Counted from the stretch's first letter, positions 1 through 8,625 are shown. The stretch is 64,000 nucleotides of DNA from Halalkalirubrum salinum (GCF_005543295.1 NZ_SRSG01000059.1:75247-139246), one strand, 5' to 3'. Numbers and translations are program-made. Notes: generated from the sequence alone by a model not told the origin.

Positions 1-1
1 G

Positions 2-124
2 TCGCTCGGTCGGACGATCACGAAGTTCGCGAGCGCCGCCGAACAGACAGACGATCCCCACCGCGCCCGTGATCTGCTCAAAGCTGCCCGTGAGGCGGCC
101 GAGACGCTCAACACGCTTCGGTAG
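2..124 (+). CDS. 3' end of an unidentified protein gene (truncated by the window edge)
   Basis: An open frame enters from the left edge and ends at a TAG at 122-124, giving about 40 C-terminal residues rich in Ala, Arg and Glu with a helical, amphipathic look (it ends in AAETLNTLR). The fragment is too short to assign to a family. It is followed by an AT-rich stretch that separates it from the next gene, so it is probably the end of an independent transcription unit. Confidence 0.55.
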   Translation, partial: SLGRTITKFASAAEQTDDPHRARDLLKAAREAAETLNTLR

Positions 125-218
125 CCATAGTGTAATGTAATTTAGTTTCTTTTTCCGACAATATATTGAATTTTGCTTTCTACGAAACCTAAAGTACACA
201 CAGCCACATTACTTCGTA

Positions 219-1340
219 GTGGCTGATCCCGTGTCATCGAACCGATCGATTTCGATCAGCTGGGGTGAACTGACTGGTGCAGTCGGCGACTCGTTAACCG
301 TGTTGCCGATCGTCGTCGCGCTGGCGGTCGTCACCGAAATATCCTTGCCGCACGTGCTCATCGCATTCGGGATCTTTCAGATCGTCTGGGGCGTTCTGTA
401 TGGGGTCCCGATGTCCGTCGAGCCAATGAAGGCGCTTGCGGCGCTCGCGATTGCCGGCGCACTCAGCTACGCCGAACTCGCGCTCGCGGGCGTCGTACTG
501 GGTATCGTACTGTTGGCGATCGGTGCGAGCCAAACGCTGTCGCTCGTCGAACGCTGGATCGGCAGGCCGGTCATCCGCGGCGTTCAGTTCGCAGTCGGGC
601 TGGTGTTGCTCGAAACCGCCGTCGATCTGAGTCTCTCCTCGCCAGCACTCGCGGCGATCGCCGTCGTCGTGGCTGCCGTCTTTACGTTCGCTGGCCGCCA
701 GAATGCAGTCGCGATTGTCTTGCTCGCGGCCGGACTCGCGATCGCGTTCGGAGCCACGGGCCTTCCAATGCCCCGATCGCCCGGACTTCCGGCAATCCCA
801 GAACTTACTGCAGGCGTTTCTCGATCGGCCGCTGACGGAATTGTTGCCCAGTTGGCGATGACGATCGGCAATGCGGCGCTGGCGACGTCCCTTCTCGTGT
901 CGGATCTGTTCGATCGAGATATTTCCCCCGATCGGCTCTCGGCCAGTATGGGCGCGATGAACCTGCTTGCGGTGCCGATCGGCGGCATTCCGATGTGTCA
1001 CGGCTGTGACGGCGTCGCCGGCAAGCACGCCTTCGGCGCACGAACCGGTGGGGCGAACCTCATTCTCGGCGTGCTGTACGTCGCCGCGGCGTTCGCGCTC
1101 ACCACGGCAGTCCTGACAGCGTTTCCACTTGCGATTCTTGGCGTCCTCTTGGGCGTGGTGTCGGTATCGCTCGCGAGCCACGTCCGCGAGTCCGATCGAC
1201 TGTGGCTTTCGGTCGCGATCGGCCTCGGTGCGCTCGTGACGAACCTCGGGATCGCCTTCGTGGTCGGGGTGATTGTCGATCGGCTCGTCGACCGCTACCG
1301 CGCTGAGAAACCACTAAAGACAGCTGTCACTCCAGAGTGA
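219..1340 (+). CDS. MOT1/SulP-like molybdate or sulfate transporter
   Basis: A 373-residue polytopic membrane protein with about ten hydrophobic segments. Two hallmarks of the MOT1-type (sulfate permease-like) family are visible: a proline/methionine motif PMSVEPMKA at residues 64-72, and a loop at about residues 255-275 with GGIPMCHGCDG followed by FGARTGG. Members of the family import molybdate or sulfate, and which anion is used here cannot be read from the sequence. The GTG start at 219 is chosen because an A/T-rich TATA-like element (CCTAAAGT, about 188-195) lies some 27 nt upstream, as expected for a leaderless haloarchaeal transcript. A GTG four codons further in is an alternative. The gene stands alone, convergent with samp2. 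Confidence 0.85.
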   Translation: MADPVSSNRSISISWGELTGAVGDSLTVLPIVVALAVVTEISLPHVLIAFGIFQIVWGVLYGVPMSVEPMKALAALAIAGALSYAELALAGVVLGIVLLAIGASQTLSLVERWIGRPVIRGVQFAVGLVLLETAVDLSLSSPALAAIAVVVAAVFTFAGRQNAVAIVLLAAGLAIAFGATGLPMPRSPGLPAIPELTAGVSRSAADGIVAQLAMTIGNAALATSLLVSDLFDRDISPDRLSASMGAMNLLAVPIGGIPMCHGCDGVAGKHAFGARTGGANLILGVLYVAAAFALTTAVLTAFPLAILGVLLGVVSVSLASHVRESDRLWLSVAIGLGALVTNLGIAFVVGVIVDRLVDRYRAEKPLKTAVTPE

Positions 1341-1361
1341 TCGTCGTCGCGATCGCCGGGA

Positions 1362-1562
1362 CTACCCGCCTTTGATTAGCCGAAGCACCGTCACCGAGTC
1401 TACGGTCACCGGCTGGTCTTCCGGCACTGGCGAGCCGTCGACGAGGACCGTTACTTCCTGGGGGCTTCGACCGATCGCCCGAACCAGATCCGCATACGTT
1501 TCTCCGTCGTCGACAACAACCTCGCGGGTGTCCTCGCCGACGACTTCCACGGTCACGTCCAT
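1362..1562 (-). CDS. samp2: SAMP2-type ubiquitin-like small archaeal modifier protein
   Basis: A 66-residue beta-grasp (ThiS/MoaD-like) protein starting [12 protein letters not shown] and ending in the diglycine LRLIKGG. Length, N-terminus and C-terminal KGG match SAMP2 of Haloferax, which is activated by the E1-like enzyme UbaA. It is conjugated to lysines of target proteins and also serves as sulfur carrier for tRNA thiolation. The upstream in-frame extension lies over the neighbouring rfcS gene and is not conserved in character, so the ATG at 1562 is the start. A short A/T element around 1585-1592 sits at the right distance for its promoter. It is divergent from rfcS. UbaA is not in this window. 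Confidence 0.93.
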   Translation of the reverse strand: MDVTVEVVGEDTREVVVDDGETYADLVRAIGRSPQEVTVLVDGSPVPEDQPVTVDSVTVLRLIKGG

Positions 1563-1649
1563 ATCGAGGGTCCGATCGGCCGCGACAAAAGCCGGTCGAT
1601 CGGCGCGTATCTCGGGGAGTTTATTGGTGATCCGATCCGACCTGTGTCC

Positions 1650-2624
1650 ATGAGCGACGCAGCGGAGACGACCGCGCCCGGGCGGGAGATCTGGATCGAG
1701 AAGTACCGCCCCCAGCGGCTCGCGGAGATCTCCGGACAGACAGACATCGTCGAGCGGCTCGAAAGCTACATTTCGCGACGAGAACTCCCACATCTGTTGT
1801 TTTCGGGACCCGCGGGCGTGGGCAAGACGACCGCGGCTACCGCGATCGCCCGCGAACTGTACGGCGAGGACTGGCACGGGAACTTCCTCGAGTTGAACGC
1901 CTCAGACGAGCGCGGGATCGACGTGGTCCGCGATCGAATCAAAAATTTCGCGCGATCCTCGTTCGGCGGTGCTGATTACCGGATTATATTCCTTGATGAA
2001 GCCGACTCACTTACATCTGACGCACAATCTGCACTCCGTCGGACAATGGAGCAGTTTTCGGACAACACCCGGTTCATCCTCTCGTGTAACTACTCTTCGA
2101 AAATCATCGATCCGATCCAGTCGCGGTGTGCGGTGTTTCGGTTCTCGCCGCTGTCCGACGAGGCGGTCGGCGAACAGATCGATCGCATCGCCGAGGCCGA
2201 AGGAATCGAACTCACCGAAGACGGCCGCGAGGCACTCATTTACGCCGCGGGCGGGGACATGCGCCGTGGAATCAACTCCCTGCAGGCGGCGGCGACGACC
2301 GGCGATATCGTCGACGAGGAGGCCGTCTACGCGATCACCTCGACTGCCCGTCCGGAGGTGATCGAGTCAATGATCACCGACGCGATCGACGGCGACTTCT
2401 CGAAGTCCCGTTCGACCCTTGACACCCTGTTGACCGAGACCGGCATGGCCGGCGGCGACATCATTGATCAGCTTCACCGATCGGTCTGGGAGTTCGGCCT
2501 CACCGAACGCGAGGCGGTCCAACTCATGGAGCGAATCGGCGAGGCCGACTACCGGATCACCGAGGGCGCGAACGAGCAGGTCCAACTTGAGGCGTTGTTG
2601 GCCTCGCTCGCGATCGAAGAGTAA
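1650..2624 (+). CDS. rfcS: Replication factor C small subunit (clamp loader AAA+ ATPase)
   Basis: A 324-residue AAA+ protein of normal length for archaeal RfcS. It shows the N-terminal IEKYRP signature, Walker A GPAGVGKT (residues 53-60), a DEAD-type Walker B (about 116-119), the arginine-finger SRC motif (QSRCAVFRF) and the C-terminal collar helices. The complex with RfcL loads the PCNA clamp on primer ends. An in-frame GTG two codons upstream exists, but the ATG at 1650 has a TATA-like TTATTGG about 27 nt upstream, so it is preferred. The paralogous subunit RfcC is encoded at 58705-59736. An imperfect tandem repeat starts right at its stop codon. Confidence 0.96.
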   Translation: MSDAAETTAPGREIWIEKYRPQRLAEISGQTDIVERLESYISRRELPHLLFSGPAGVGKTTAATAIARELYGEDWHGNFLELNASDERGIDVVRDRIKNFARSSFGGADYRIIFLDEADSLTSDAQSALRRTMEQFSDNTRFILSCNYSSKIIDPIQSRCAVFRFSPLSDEAVGEQIDRIAEAEGIELTEDGREALIYAAGGDMRRGINSLQAAATTGDIVDEEAVYAITSTARPEVIESMITDAIDGDFSKSRSTLDTLLTETGMAGGDIIDQLHRSVWEFGLTEREAVQLMERIGEADYRITEGANEQVQLEALLASLAIEE

Positions 2625-2705
2625 CCGTCAAAACCACCAGCGACCACCCACAACACCGAAACCACCAATTGCCGCCCACAGCACCGAAACCGCTTACTGC
2701 GCGCC
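2624..2705. repeat. Imperfect tandem repeat immediately after rfcS
   Basis: Three consecutive imperfect units (2624-2654, 2655-2682, 2683-2705) each begin ACCG(TC)AAAACC or ACCGAAACC and carry a C-rich CCCACA tail. The first unit begins with the last base of the rfcS TAA stop. The units are 31, 28 and about 23 bp, so this is an older, degenerate array compared with those at 14390 and 22833. Confidence 0.5.
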
Positions 2706-2720
2706 GATCGCACCGTGACT

Positions 2721-3233
2721 ATGCTCGTTGTTCTCTCCGATACGCACAGCACCGGGGGGCCGCAGTTGACCGATCACCTCCGCGAGATGATCGAGGCGGC
2801 TGATCTCGTGGTCCACGCCGGCGATTTCATGCGTGAACCCGTTCTCGACGCCTTCATTGCTCATGCCGAGACGTTTCGCGGCGTCTACGGCAACAACGAC
2901 GACGAGGCGATCCGATCACGGCTTCCAGCGGCCCGAACCGTCACCTACGAGGGATTTCGATTCGCCGTGACCCACACCCAACGTGGAGGCCAAACAGCCC
3001 TGGCACTTTTTGGCCGCGAGCGCGATGTTGACGCAGTGCTGTTCGGTCACAGCCACAAGCCAACGTTCGAGGCGACGGGACCAATCCCGCTTTTGAATCC
3101 CGGGAGTCATGCCCAGCCGCGGGGGTATCGCCCCGGCTACGCGGTACTGGAACCGATCGGCGATCGACTCCGCGGCCGGCTCCGAACCCCAGCCGGCGAG
3201 ACGTTCGAGACGTTCGAACTCCGACGACAATAG
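2721..3233 (+). CDS. YfcE/MJ0936-type metallophosphoesterase (phosphodiesterase)
   Basis: A 170-residue calcineurin-like phosphoesterase. Metal-binding motifs are in canonical order: SDTH at the N-terminus, HAGD, GNND, then TH and GHSH near residue 112, followed by NPGSHAQPRG. The length matches the short YfcE family, whose members hydrolyse phosphodiesters of uncertain physiological identity. The start is placed at the ATG at 2721 (MLVVLSDTHS) rather than a GTG two codons upstream, because family members begin directly with the first beta strand. It stands downstream of rfcS, separated by a repeat. Confidence 0.9.
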   Translation: MLVVLSDTHSTGGPQLTDHLREMIEAADLVVHAGDFMREPVLDAFIAHAETFRGVYGNNDDEAIRSRLPAARTVTYEGFRFAVTHTQRGGQTALALFGRERDVDAVLFGHSHKPTFEATGPIPLLNPGSHAQPRGYRPGYAVLEPIGDRLRGRLRTPAGETFETFELRRQ

Positions 3234-3327
3234 CGCAATAGTGTCATCGCCAAGAACCCGCGACAACTCGTACACTGGCCCACCGCGGTGTCGAAACGCA
3301 TTTCATCCTTCCCAGTATACCGGTGGT

Positions 3328-3462
3328 ATGGTGCTCGATCGGATCGACCCGATCTTCGTCGGGATTTTGCTGGTCTTAGTGGTGTTTTTCTTTTTTGGCT
3401 ACCTGCTGGTCCGTCGAACCGTGCTCGGGCTTCGGGAAGGCTACAGAGACGGACAAAAATAA
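3328..3462 (+). CDS. Small single-span membrane protein of unknown function
   Basis: A 44-residue protein consisting of a short polar N-terminus, one strongly hydrophobic helix (about residues 9-28, with a run of Phe) and a basic tail rich in Arg. The ATG at 3328 is the natural start; the longer upstream reading frame overlaps the phosphodiesterase gene and looks non-coding. Such short membrane proteins are frequent and conserved among haloarchaea, but no role can be assigned. It may be co-transcribed with the phosphate transporter that starts 64 bases downstream. Confidence 0.6.
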   Translation: MVLDRIDPIFVGILLVLVVFFFFGYLLVRRTVLGLREGYRDGQK

Positions 3463-3526
3463 CCGTGGCATCTATTGTAGCACACCAGTGCGCCGGTCGT
3501 CTCGATCGCAGTGGTGAGAGACACCC

Positions 3527-4720
3527 ATGACAAGTCCCGAAGCGATCGCCACGTTCGCCGTCGCTGCGATCGCCAGCCTGTTTATGGCCTGGGCGATCGG
3601 CGCGGGGTCCTCAGGGTCGACCCCGTTCGCCCCCGCGGTCGGCGCAAACGCGATCTCGATCATGCGTGCGGGGCTGGTCGTCGGCGTATTGGGATTTCTC
3701 GGGGCGGTGTTGCAGGGGGCAAACGTTACCGAAGCCGTCGGCGCAGAACTCGTCGGCGGGGTGACACTCTCGGCGAGTGCGGCGATCATTGGACTGCTCA
3801 CCGCTGCGATCCTCGTCGCGATCGGCGTCTTCGCCGGCTACCCGATCGCAACCGCGTTCACGGTCACTGGTGCGGTCGTCGGCGTAGGACTTGCGATGGG
3901 TGGCGACCCCGCGTGGGCAAAATATATCGAGATACTAATTCTGTGGATACTGACTCCGTTCGTGGGTGGCGGCGCAGCGTTCGCGACGGCCCGACTCCTC
4001 CGCAAAGAGTCGGTTCCTGAACGACTTGTGACTGCTGGGCTCGGGGGGCTGATCGGCGCGATCATCGCTAATATCGGCTTTGCATTCCTCGGACCGCCAG
4101 ACGGACAGGGTTCAATCGCCGGCACGCTTGGGGCTGGGCTCGGTCTGCCAGCAGTCGCAGATATCGAGGTCGGTCGAATCGTCGTAACTGCTGCGATCGC
4201 CGCGATCGCAGCCGTTGTCCTGTGGGCCGATCTCAACCGCGATCGTGCCGTCGGCCAACGACATTTTTTGTTGGTGTTGGGGGCGCTCGTCGCCTTCTCG
4301 GCGGGTGGCAGTCAGGTCGGATTAGCGATCGGCCCGCTTGTGCCGATCATGGGTGACACAGGAATTCCGCTGTGGGCGCTTCTCACTGGCGGTGGCTTTG
4401 GGTTACTATTGGGCTCGTGGACGGGCGCGCCGCGAATGATCAAAGCGATCGCCCAGGATTACGCCTCGATGGGACCACGCCGCTCGATCGCAGCGCTCAT
4501 TCCCTCATTTGCGATCGCCCAGATCGCCGTCGCGTTCGGCATCCCTGTCTCGTTCAACGAGATTATTGTCTCTGCGATCGTCGGCAGCGGCCTCGCGGCG
4601 GGTAATGCTGGCGTCAGTCGGACGAAGATGGTCTATACCGTTCTCGCGTGGATTGGATCGCTGGTACTGTCGTTCGGGCTGAGTTTTGGGATATACACCG
4701 CCGTCGCAGCGATCGTGTGA
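3527..4720 (+). CDS. PiT-family inorganic phosphate transporter
   Basis: A 397-residue polytopic membrane protein with the two inverted PiT halves. The first half carries a GANAISIM-type signature near residues 38-45, and the second carries AGNAGVSRTKM near residues 357-367. These correspond to the conserved GAND/GSG motifs of PiT proteins, which take up phosphate (or metal-phosphate) using H+ or Na+ gradients. No PhoU-like gene is adjacent, unlike many PiT operons. It is convergent with the CorC-like gene, and only three bases separate the two stop codons. Confidence 0.9.
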   Translation: MTSPEAIATFAVAAIASLFMAWAIGAGSSGSTPFAPAVGANAISIMRAGLVVGVLGFLGAVLQGANVTEAVGAELVGGVTLSASAAIIGLLTAAILVAIGVFAGYPIATAFTVTGAVVGVGLAMGGDPAWAKYIEILILWILTPFVGGGAAFATARLLRKESVPERLVTAGLGGLIGAIIANIGFAFLGPPDGQGSIAGTLGAGLGLPAVADIEVGRIVVTAAIAAIAAVVLWADLNRDRAVGQRHFLLVLGALVAFSAGGSQVGLAIGPLVPIMGDTGIPLWALLTGGGFGLLLGSWTGAPRMIKAIAQDYASMGPRRSIAALIPSFAIAQIAVAFGIPVSFNEIIVSAIVGSGLAAGNAGVSRTKMVYTVLAWIGSLVLSFGLSFGIYTAVAAIV

Positions 4721-4723
4721 GAC

Positions 4724-6118
4724 TCACTGAGCGTCGGCTTCTGCGTCTTGGGTATCGTCGATTGTTTCTGCTTGCTGAGCGGGATACTCTTCAGTCACCG
4801 TCACGCGGGCTTTCAGAATCCGCGTGTTATCCACCTGTTCGATCCGAATCACAACCCCATCGTACTCGAACTCCTCACCCTCTTCGACGAGTCGACCAGC
4901 GCGGTTGAATATAAAGCCTGCAAGCGTCTCGAACTCTTCGCCTTCAGGCAGATCGATCCCCAGAAGCTCGTTGACCTCGTCGATGTTAATTTCTCCGCGG
5001 ATGATCGTCGTCTGTTCGTCGACCCGTTCGAAGGGCTCTTCTTCGTCGCCTTCGAGGATATCACCGACGATTTCTTCGACCATGTCTTCGAGCGTGATGA
5101 GTCCCTCCGTGGTCCCGAACTCGTCGATGACGATCACCATCTGAAGCCGGTTTTCCTGCATTTCGGTCATCAATTCGTCGACGTTCTTCGACTCGGGGAC
5201 GTGTAGCGTCGGCTTTACCACGTCAGTTAGATCCGCCTCACCTTCCCCGTAGTAGCGCTCACGGACGAGATCACCCACGTTGACAATACCGACGATGTTG
5301 TCGAGGTTTCCCTCGTACACGGGGACGCGAACGTGATCGTACGAAACACAGGTCTCGATCGCCTCCTCTAGGGTTGCGGTCTTTTTTACTGCGGTCATGT
5401 CCAGCCGTGGGGTCATCACTTCTTTGGCGATCGTCGAGTTGAACCGGAAGATCCGATCGAGCATCTCCCGTTCTTCTTCGTCGATAACACCTTCGCGCTC
5501 GCCGGTTTCGATAATATCCTGAATTTCGTCGCGAGTGACGTACGGTGACTCGATCGCCGTATCGCTGCCGGTGAACCGATTGACGAGTCGAGTCAATCGA
5601 TCGAAGATTACGACAAGGGGAAAGAGGGCGTATTCGGAGTACTTCAGCGGCTTCGCAATCCGTAGCGCCCACGATTCGGTGTGTTCGACCGCGTAGGACT
5701 TGGGGGCACTTTCGCCGAACAGTAACACGACTGCGGTGATCCCGAACGTCGCCGCGAGGACTGCCTGTCCTTGGCTGAGGTAGATCGCAAACAGTGTCGT
5801 CGCGATTGACGACATCGCGATGTTGACGATGTTATTCCCAACGAGGATCGTCACGAGGAGGCGATGAGGATTCTCTTTGAGCGCTCGTACCGTCTCAGCG
5901 TGCGGAATGCCCTCTTCGACCATCGAGTCGATCCGGTGCTGTGGCAGCGAAAAGAACGCAATCTCGGAGGATGAAAAGAACCCAGAGAGCGCAATAAGTA
6001 CGACGATTGTCACTGCGCCGATGATCGTCAGTGTGCCATCGTCGATCGACGCGTCGAGAGAAGTCTGCAGCGCGATCGCACCCAGGTGAACGACGGTCGA
6101 AGACAGCAATAACCCCAT
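4724..6118 (-). CDS. CNNM/CorC-type transporter-associated protein (DUF21, CBS pair, CorC_HlyC)
   Basis: A 464-residue protein. An N-terminal DUF21 membrane domain (about residues 1-190) has the SGFFSSSEIAFF motif. It is followed by a tandem CBS pair (about 200-345, with MTPRLDMTAV and ENRLQMVIVIDEFG) and a C-terminal CorC_HlyC domain (about 360-445) that ends in an acidic tail. Family members are linked to Mg2+/Co2+ or Na+-dependent export. The ATG at 6118 is preferred over an upstream ATG because the extra 43 residues are polar, non-family-like sequence lying over the promoter of the glutaredoxin gene. Confidence 0.9.
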   Translation of the reverse strand: MGLLLSSTVVHLGAIALQTSLDASIDDGTLTIIGAVTIVVLIALSGFFSSSEIAFFSLPQHRIDSMVEEGIPHAETVRALKENPHRLLVTILVGNNIVNIAMSSIATTLFAIYLSQGQAVLAATFGITAVVLLFGESAPKSYAVEHTESWALRIAKPLKYSEYALFPLVVIFDRLTRLVNRFTGSDTAIESPYVTRDEIQDIIETGEREGVIDEEEREMLDRIFRFNSTIAKEVMTPRLDMTAVKKTATLEEAIETCVSYDHVRVPVYEGNLDNIVGIVNVGDLVRERYYGEGEADLTDVVKPTLHVPESKNVDELMTEMQENRLQMVIVIDEFGTTEGLITLEDMVEEIVGDILEGDEEEPFERVDEQTTIIRGEINIDEVNELLGIDLPEGEEFETLAGFIFNRAGRLVEEGEEFEYDGVVIRIEQVDNTRILKARVTVTEEYPAQQAETIDDTQDAEADAQ

Positions 6119-6256
6119 ATACCCTACATCGTTTTCCGCGGCCGGAATTAAGGATTGCCCTCCATTCTGCCGGAACGACTCGCGACCGACGAACGAAGAC
6201 TGTCCGGCGTTGCCCAGAGCGAAGCGATTAGGGGGCTCTGTCTCCAATCTGTGGCT

Positions 6257-6568
6257 ATGTCAGCGCCACAGATTACCCTGTACCGACTGCAGGCGTGTCC
6301 ATTCTGCGAGCGGGTCGTCCGAAAGCTCGAGGAGTACGAGCTGTCGTACCGTTCGCGCTTTGTCGAGCCGATGCATTCGGAGCGGAACGTCGTCAAACGC
6401 GTCAGCGGCAAGCGATCGGTGCCGGCGATCGTCGACGAGGCCACCGGCGTCACGATGTCCGAGAGCGGAAATATCGTCGACTACCTCGATCGAACCTACG
6501 GCGCACAAACCGACGGGGGTCGCGTCGACGACTCCGATCGCGACGTGACTGATGGGGGTGCGGCCTGA
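6257..6568 (+). CDS. Glutaredoxin / GST N-terminal domain protein
   Basis: A 103-residue thioredoxin-fold protein with the redox motif CPFC at residues 14-17, the conserved cis-proline (SVPAIVD) and the SGNIVDYLD motif typical of the GST/glutaredoxin N-domain. Haloarchaea lack glutathione and use gamma-glutamylcysteine, so the thiol partner is an inference. Its TGA overlaps the ATG of the peroxiredoxin-like gene by one base, which indicates translational coupling and a joint redox task. The acidic C-terminal tail after residue 85 is low-complexity. Confidence 0.88.
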   Translation: MSAPQITLYRLQACPFCERVVRKLEEYELSYRSRFVEPMHSERNVVKRVSGKRSVPAIVDEATGVTMSESGNIVDYLDRTYGAQTDGGRVDDSDRDVTDGGAA

Positions 6569-7083
6569 TGGTCGACCTCGATTTCGACGTCGTCGAGTTT
6601 GAACCGGCGGACCACCCCGCCATTGGCGAGACGGCCCCTGATTTCACCCGCCCGTTCGTTTCTGCAGAGTACTGGGAAGACACCTCGCTGTCGTCGGTCA
6701 CAGCAGAGGGCCCGACATTGCTCGTTTTCTACTCGATGAACGGCGCGTTTCCGGCGACGTACGTCTGGAACGAGATTCGCGATCGCGGGTGGGCCGACCT
6801 GCTCACAGTCGTCGGGGTGACGATCTCGACGCCGTATGACCACAAGACGTTCCTCGACGACCGCGAACTCGACGTGTCGCTGTTTTCGGACCCGTCAAAC
6901 GAGGTCGCTGAAACGTACGGCATCGCCCACGATCTCGACGGGATGACCGGCGTGAGCGAGCCTCGGCTGTCGTTTTTCCTTCTCGACGCCGATCGAACCG
7001 TCGAACACGCCTGGGTCGCCGCCGAGTGGCCAGAGTTCCCTGATTACGACGAACTCGAAGCGGCGATCGAGTCCGCTGTCTGA
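6568..7083 (+). CDS. Cysteine-less peroxiredoxin-like (AhpC/TSA-fold) protein
   Basis: A 171-residue AhpC/TSA-fold protein. The order of elements (GETAPDFTRP, LLVFYSMNGAFPATYVWNE, a STPYDHKTFLDD strand and FSDPSNEVAETYGI) follows peroxiredoxins of the BCP/AhpE type. The segment that normally contains the peroxidatic Cys (P-x3-T/S-x2-C) is replaced by SMNGAFPATY, and the protein contains no cysteine anywhere, so it cannot work as a normal thiol peroxidase. It is translationally coupled to the upstream glutaredoxin. A chaperone, regulator or binding role is possible but not shown. Confidence 0.8.
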   Translation: MVDLDFDVVEFEPADHPAIGETAPDFTRPFVSAEYWEDTSLSSVTAEGPTLLVFYSMNGAFPATYVWNEIRDRGWADLLTVVGVTISTPYDHKTFLDDRELDVSLFSDPSNEVAETYGIAHDLDGMTGVSEPRLSFFLLDADRTVEHAWVAAEWPEFPDYDELEAAIESAV

Positions 7084-7148
7084 CGGAGGCGCTGCTAGCG
7101 ACACCCGGGTTTCGCTACGCTTTTTCATCCCGACGCCCACCGGGAGGT

Positions 7149-7793
7149 ATGCAACCGGACGACGGATCGGCACCCGACGAGCGCCCGCAGACGGCTGTTC
7201 CTCGACATGAAATCGTCGCCGCAGCCGAGGCGGTAGCAGAGGGCGAGGCGATCGTCTATCCGACCGAGACGGTCTACGGACTGGGTGCGGATGGCAGCGA
7301 TGCCGACGCCGTTTCACGCGTGTACGAACTCAAGGGCCGATCGGCCGACAAGCCGCTGTCGATCGCCGTCCCAGATATCGAGACTGCCGAGCACTGGGCA
7401 CACCTGACCGATCGAGATCGATCGTTCATGCGATTGTTCCTCCCCGGCCCGGTGACCGTCGTCGTCAAGCGAAATTCCTCCTTACCACCCCAACTTACCG
7501 GCGGCGGCAATCGCGTCGGCATCCGGATTCCCGATCACCCGGTTGCACTCTCCCTCTTGGAAGAAACCGCGCCGACACCCGTGACCGCAACGAGCGCAAA
7601 CCGAAGCGGTGAGCCGAGCATCAGAAATCCCGAAGATCTCCCAGCGCCAATTCGTGCGGGCGTCGCGGCGATCGTCGACGCCGGCACCACTCCCGGCGGT
7701 GTGGGGAGCACTGTTGTCGATATCGAGCGGGCGACGATCCACCGTCGTGGGGCGATCGCCGACGATGTCGAGCGGTGGCTGGCCGAGCGGTAG
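7149..7793 (+). CDS. sua5: L-threonylcarbamoyladenylate synthase (Sua5/YrdC)
   Basis: A 214-residue YrdC-domain protein that makes threonylcarbamoyl-AMP for the universal t6A37 modification of ANN-decoding tRNAs. Visible signatures are PTETVYGLG, the K-x-R/KPLS substrate-binding pair (LKGRSADKPLS), the basin segment FLPGPVTVVVK, GIRIPDHP and the SANRSGEPS motif. It has the short YrdC form without the C-terminal Sua5 domain. The last codons and stop (WLAER-stop) form the first unit of a 15-bp tandem array that runs on into the intergenic space. Confidence 0.95.
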   Translation: MQPDDGSAPDERPQTAVPRHEIVAAAEAVAEGEAIVYPTETVYGLGADGSDADAVSRVYELKGRSADKPLSIAVPDIETAEHWAHLTDRDRSFMRLFLPGPVTVVVKRNSSLPPQLTGGGNRVGIRIPDHPVALSLLEETAPTPVTATSANRSGEPSIRNPEDLPAPIRAGVAAIVDAGTTPGGVGSTVVDIERATIHRRGAIADDVERWLAER

Positions 7794-7880
7794 CTGGACG
7801 TTCCAGTAGCTGGCCGAGCGGTAGCTGGTCGAACGGTAGCTGGCCGAGCGGTAGCTGGTCGAGCGGTAACTGGACGTCTC
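7778..7880. repeat. 15-bp tandem array spanning the sua5 stop codon
   Basis: The unit GCTGGCCGAGCGGTA occurs exactly at 7778-7792, 7809-7823 and 7839-7853. Close variants are at 7793-7808 (16 bp, more diverged), 7824-7838 and 7854-7868, and a partial copy reaches about 7880. The first unit is the end of sua5 (codons for Leu-Ala-Glu-Arg plus most of the TAG stop). The array fills the space between convergent sua5 and the Cas4-like gene. Confidence 0.85.
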
Positions 7881-7898
7881 TATTGTCTGTGTGCGCGA

Positions 7899-8573
7899 TC
7901 ACAGTCCGAGTAGCGACGAGAGCGATCGTGTCCGAACGCCGCAGGTATCCCGATACGAACAGGACGTACAGCGATCGTCGTCGACCCGTGGCGGCGGGCC
8001 ATCCATCGATCGAACCGCCCGCAGCGTCCGTCTGTACGTTGCCTTCCGGCGGACGGTGAGTCGAACCTCCCGGACGACGCCGTGAGCGGGATACTCAACC
8101 AGACACCGGTCGATCGACTGCTCGCGCTCCCAGGACAGTGCCAGCGCGACGGCAACCGCACGGACCGATTGCGGTTCCCAGACGCCCGACTCCGGCGGTG
8201 CACCCGGCGTTGCGATCGTCGGCACCGCTGTGTCGCTGGCTGGCAACTGCGTCGGCTCGAGGATTTTCGTTGCTACGCCGTGGCAGTCACGGCCCGAAAG
8301 AAAGACCTCGGTCCGATCGGGCTCGGCGATCGCCGGCCACCACGGTCGGTCGCGGAGCGATTCGAGTCGGTGACGATACGTCTCAACGGACACGTCGACC
8401 GGCACCTCGGTCACGCGGTTCGGCGCAGCGAGGAGTTCCCGGTAGCGAAACGCGAGTTCGATTCGGGCGGTTGCATCCGCAGGGAGCGATCGATCGTCTG
8501 ACTTGCGGGCGTAGTAGAGCTGTCTGGGGCAGTACGCGGCGCGGGCGAGGTCGCTGAAGCTGACAGTGTCCAC
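7899..8573 (-). CDS. Stand-alone Cas4/RecB-like PD-(D/E)XK family protein, probably nuclease-inactive
   Basis: A 224-residue protein with the architecture of Cas4/DUF83. A first Cys sits in the motif YCPRQLYYARK (Cys15), and a C-terminal trio CTSCSYRDTC at about residues 202-211 completes a likely [4Fe-4S] site. In the region where Cas4 carries the G-x-x-D and E-x-K metal-binding residues, this protein reads SGRDCHGVATKI and then a Pro/Ala/Thr-rich linker, with no clear acidic-lysine motif. Nuclease activity is therefore doubtful. No cas1, cas2 or CRISPR array is nearby. It is transcribed in the same direction as, and downstream of, the cmi4 gene. Confidence 0.7.
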   Translation of the reverse strand: MDTVSFSDLARAAYCPRQLYYARKSDDRSLPADATARIELAFRYRELLAAPNRVTEVPVDVSVETYRHRLESLRDRPWWPAIAEPDRTEVFLSGRDCHGVATKILEPTQLPASDTAVPTIATPGAPPESGVWEPQSVRAVAVALALSWEREQSIDRCLVEYPAHGVVREVRLTVRRKATYRRTLRAVRSMDGPPPRVDDDRCTSCSYRDTCGVRTRSLSSLLGL

Positions 8574-8625
8574 GGGCGGCGTGGAGCCGCCATCGTATTT
8601 GAACCGCAGCCGGCAGTAGCCCCGG

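Noticed and set aside
7778-8573. Possible CRISPR-Cas locus (tandem repeats beside a Cas4-like gene)
   Set aside because: There are no spacers, no cas1/cas2 or effector genes, and the repeat derives from the sua5 3' end.
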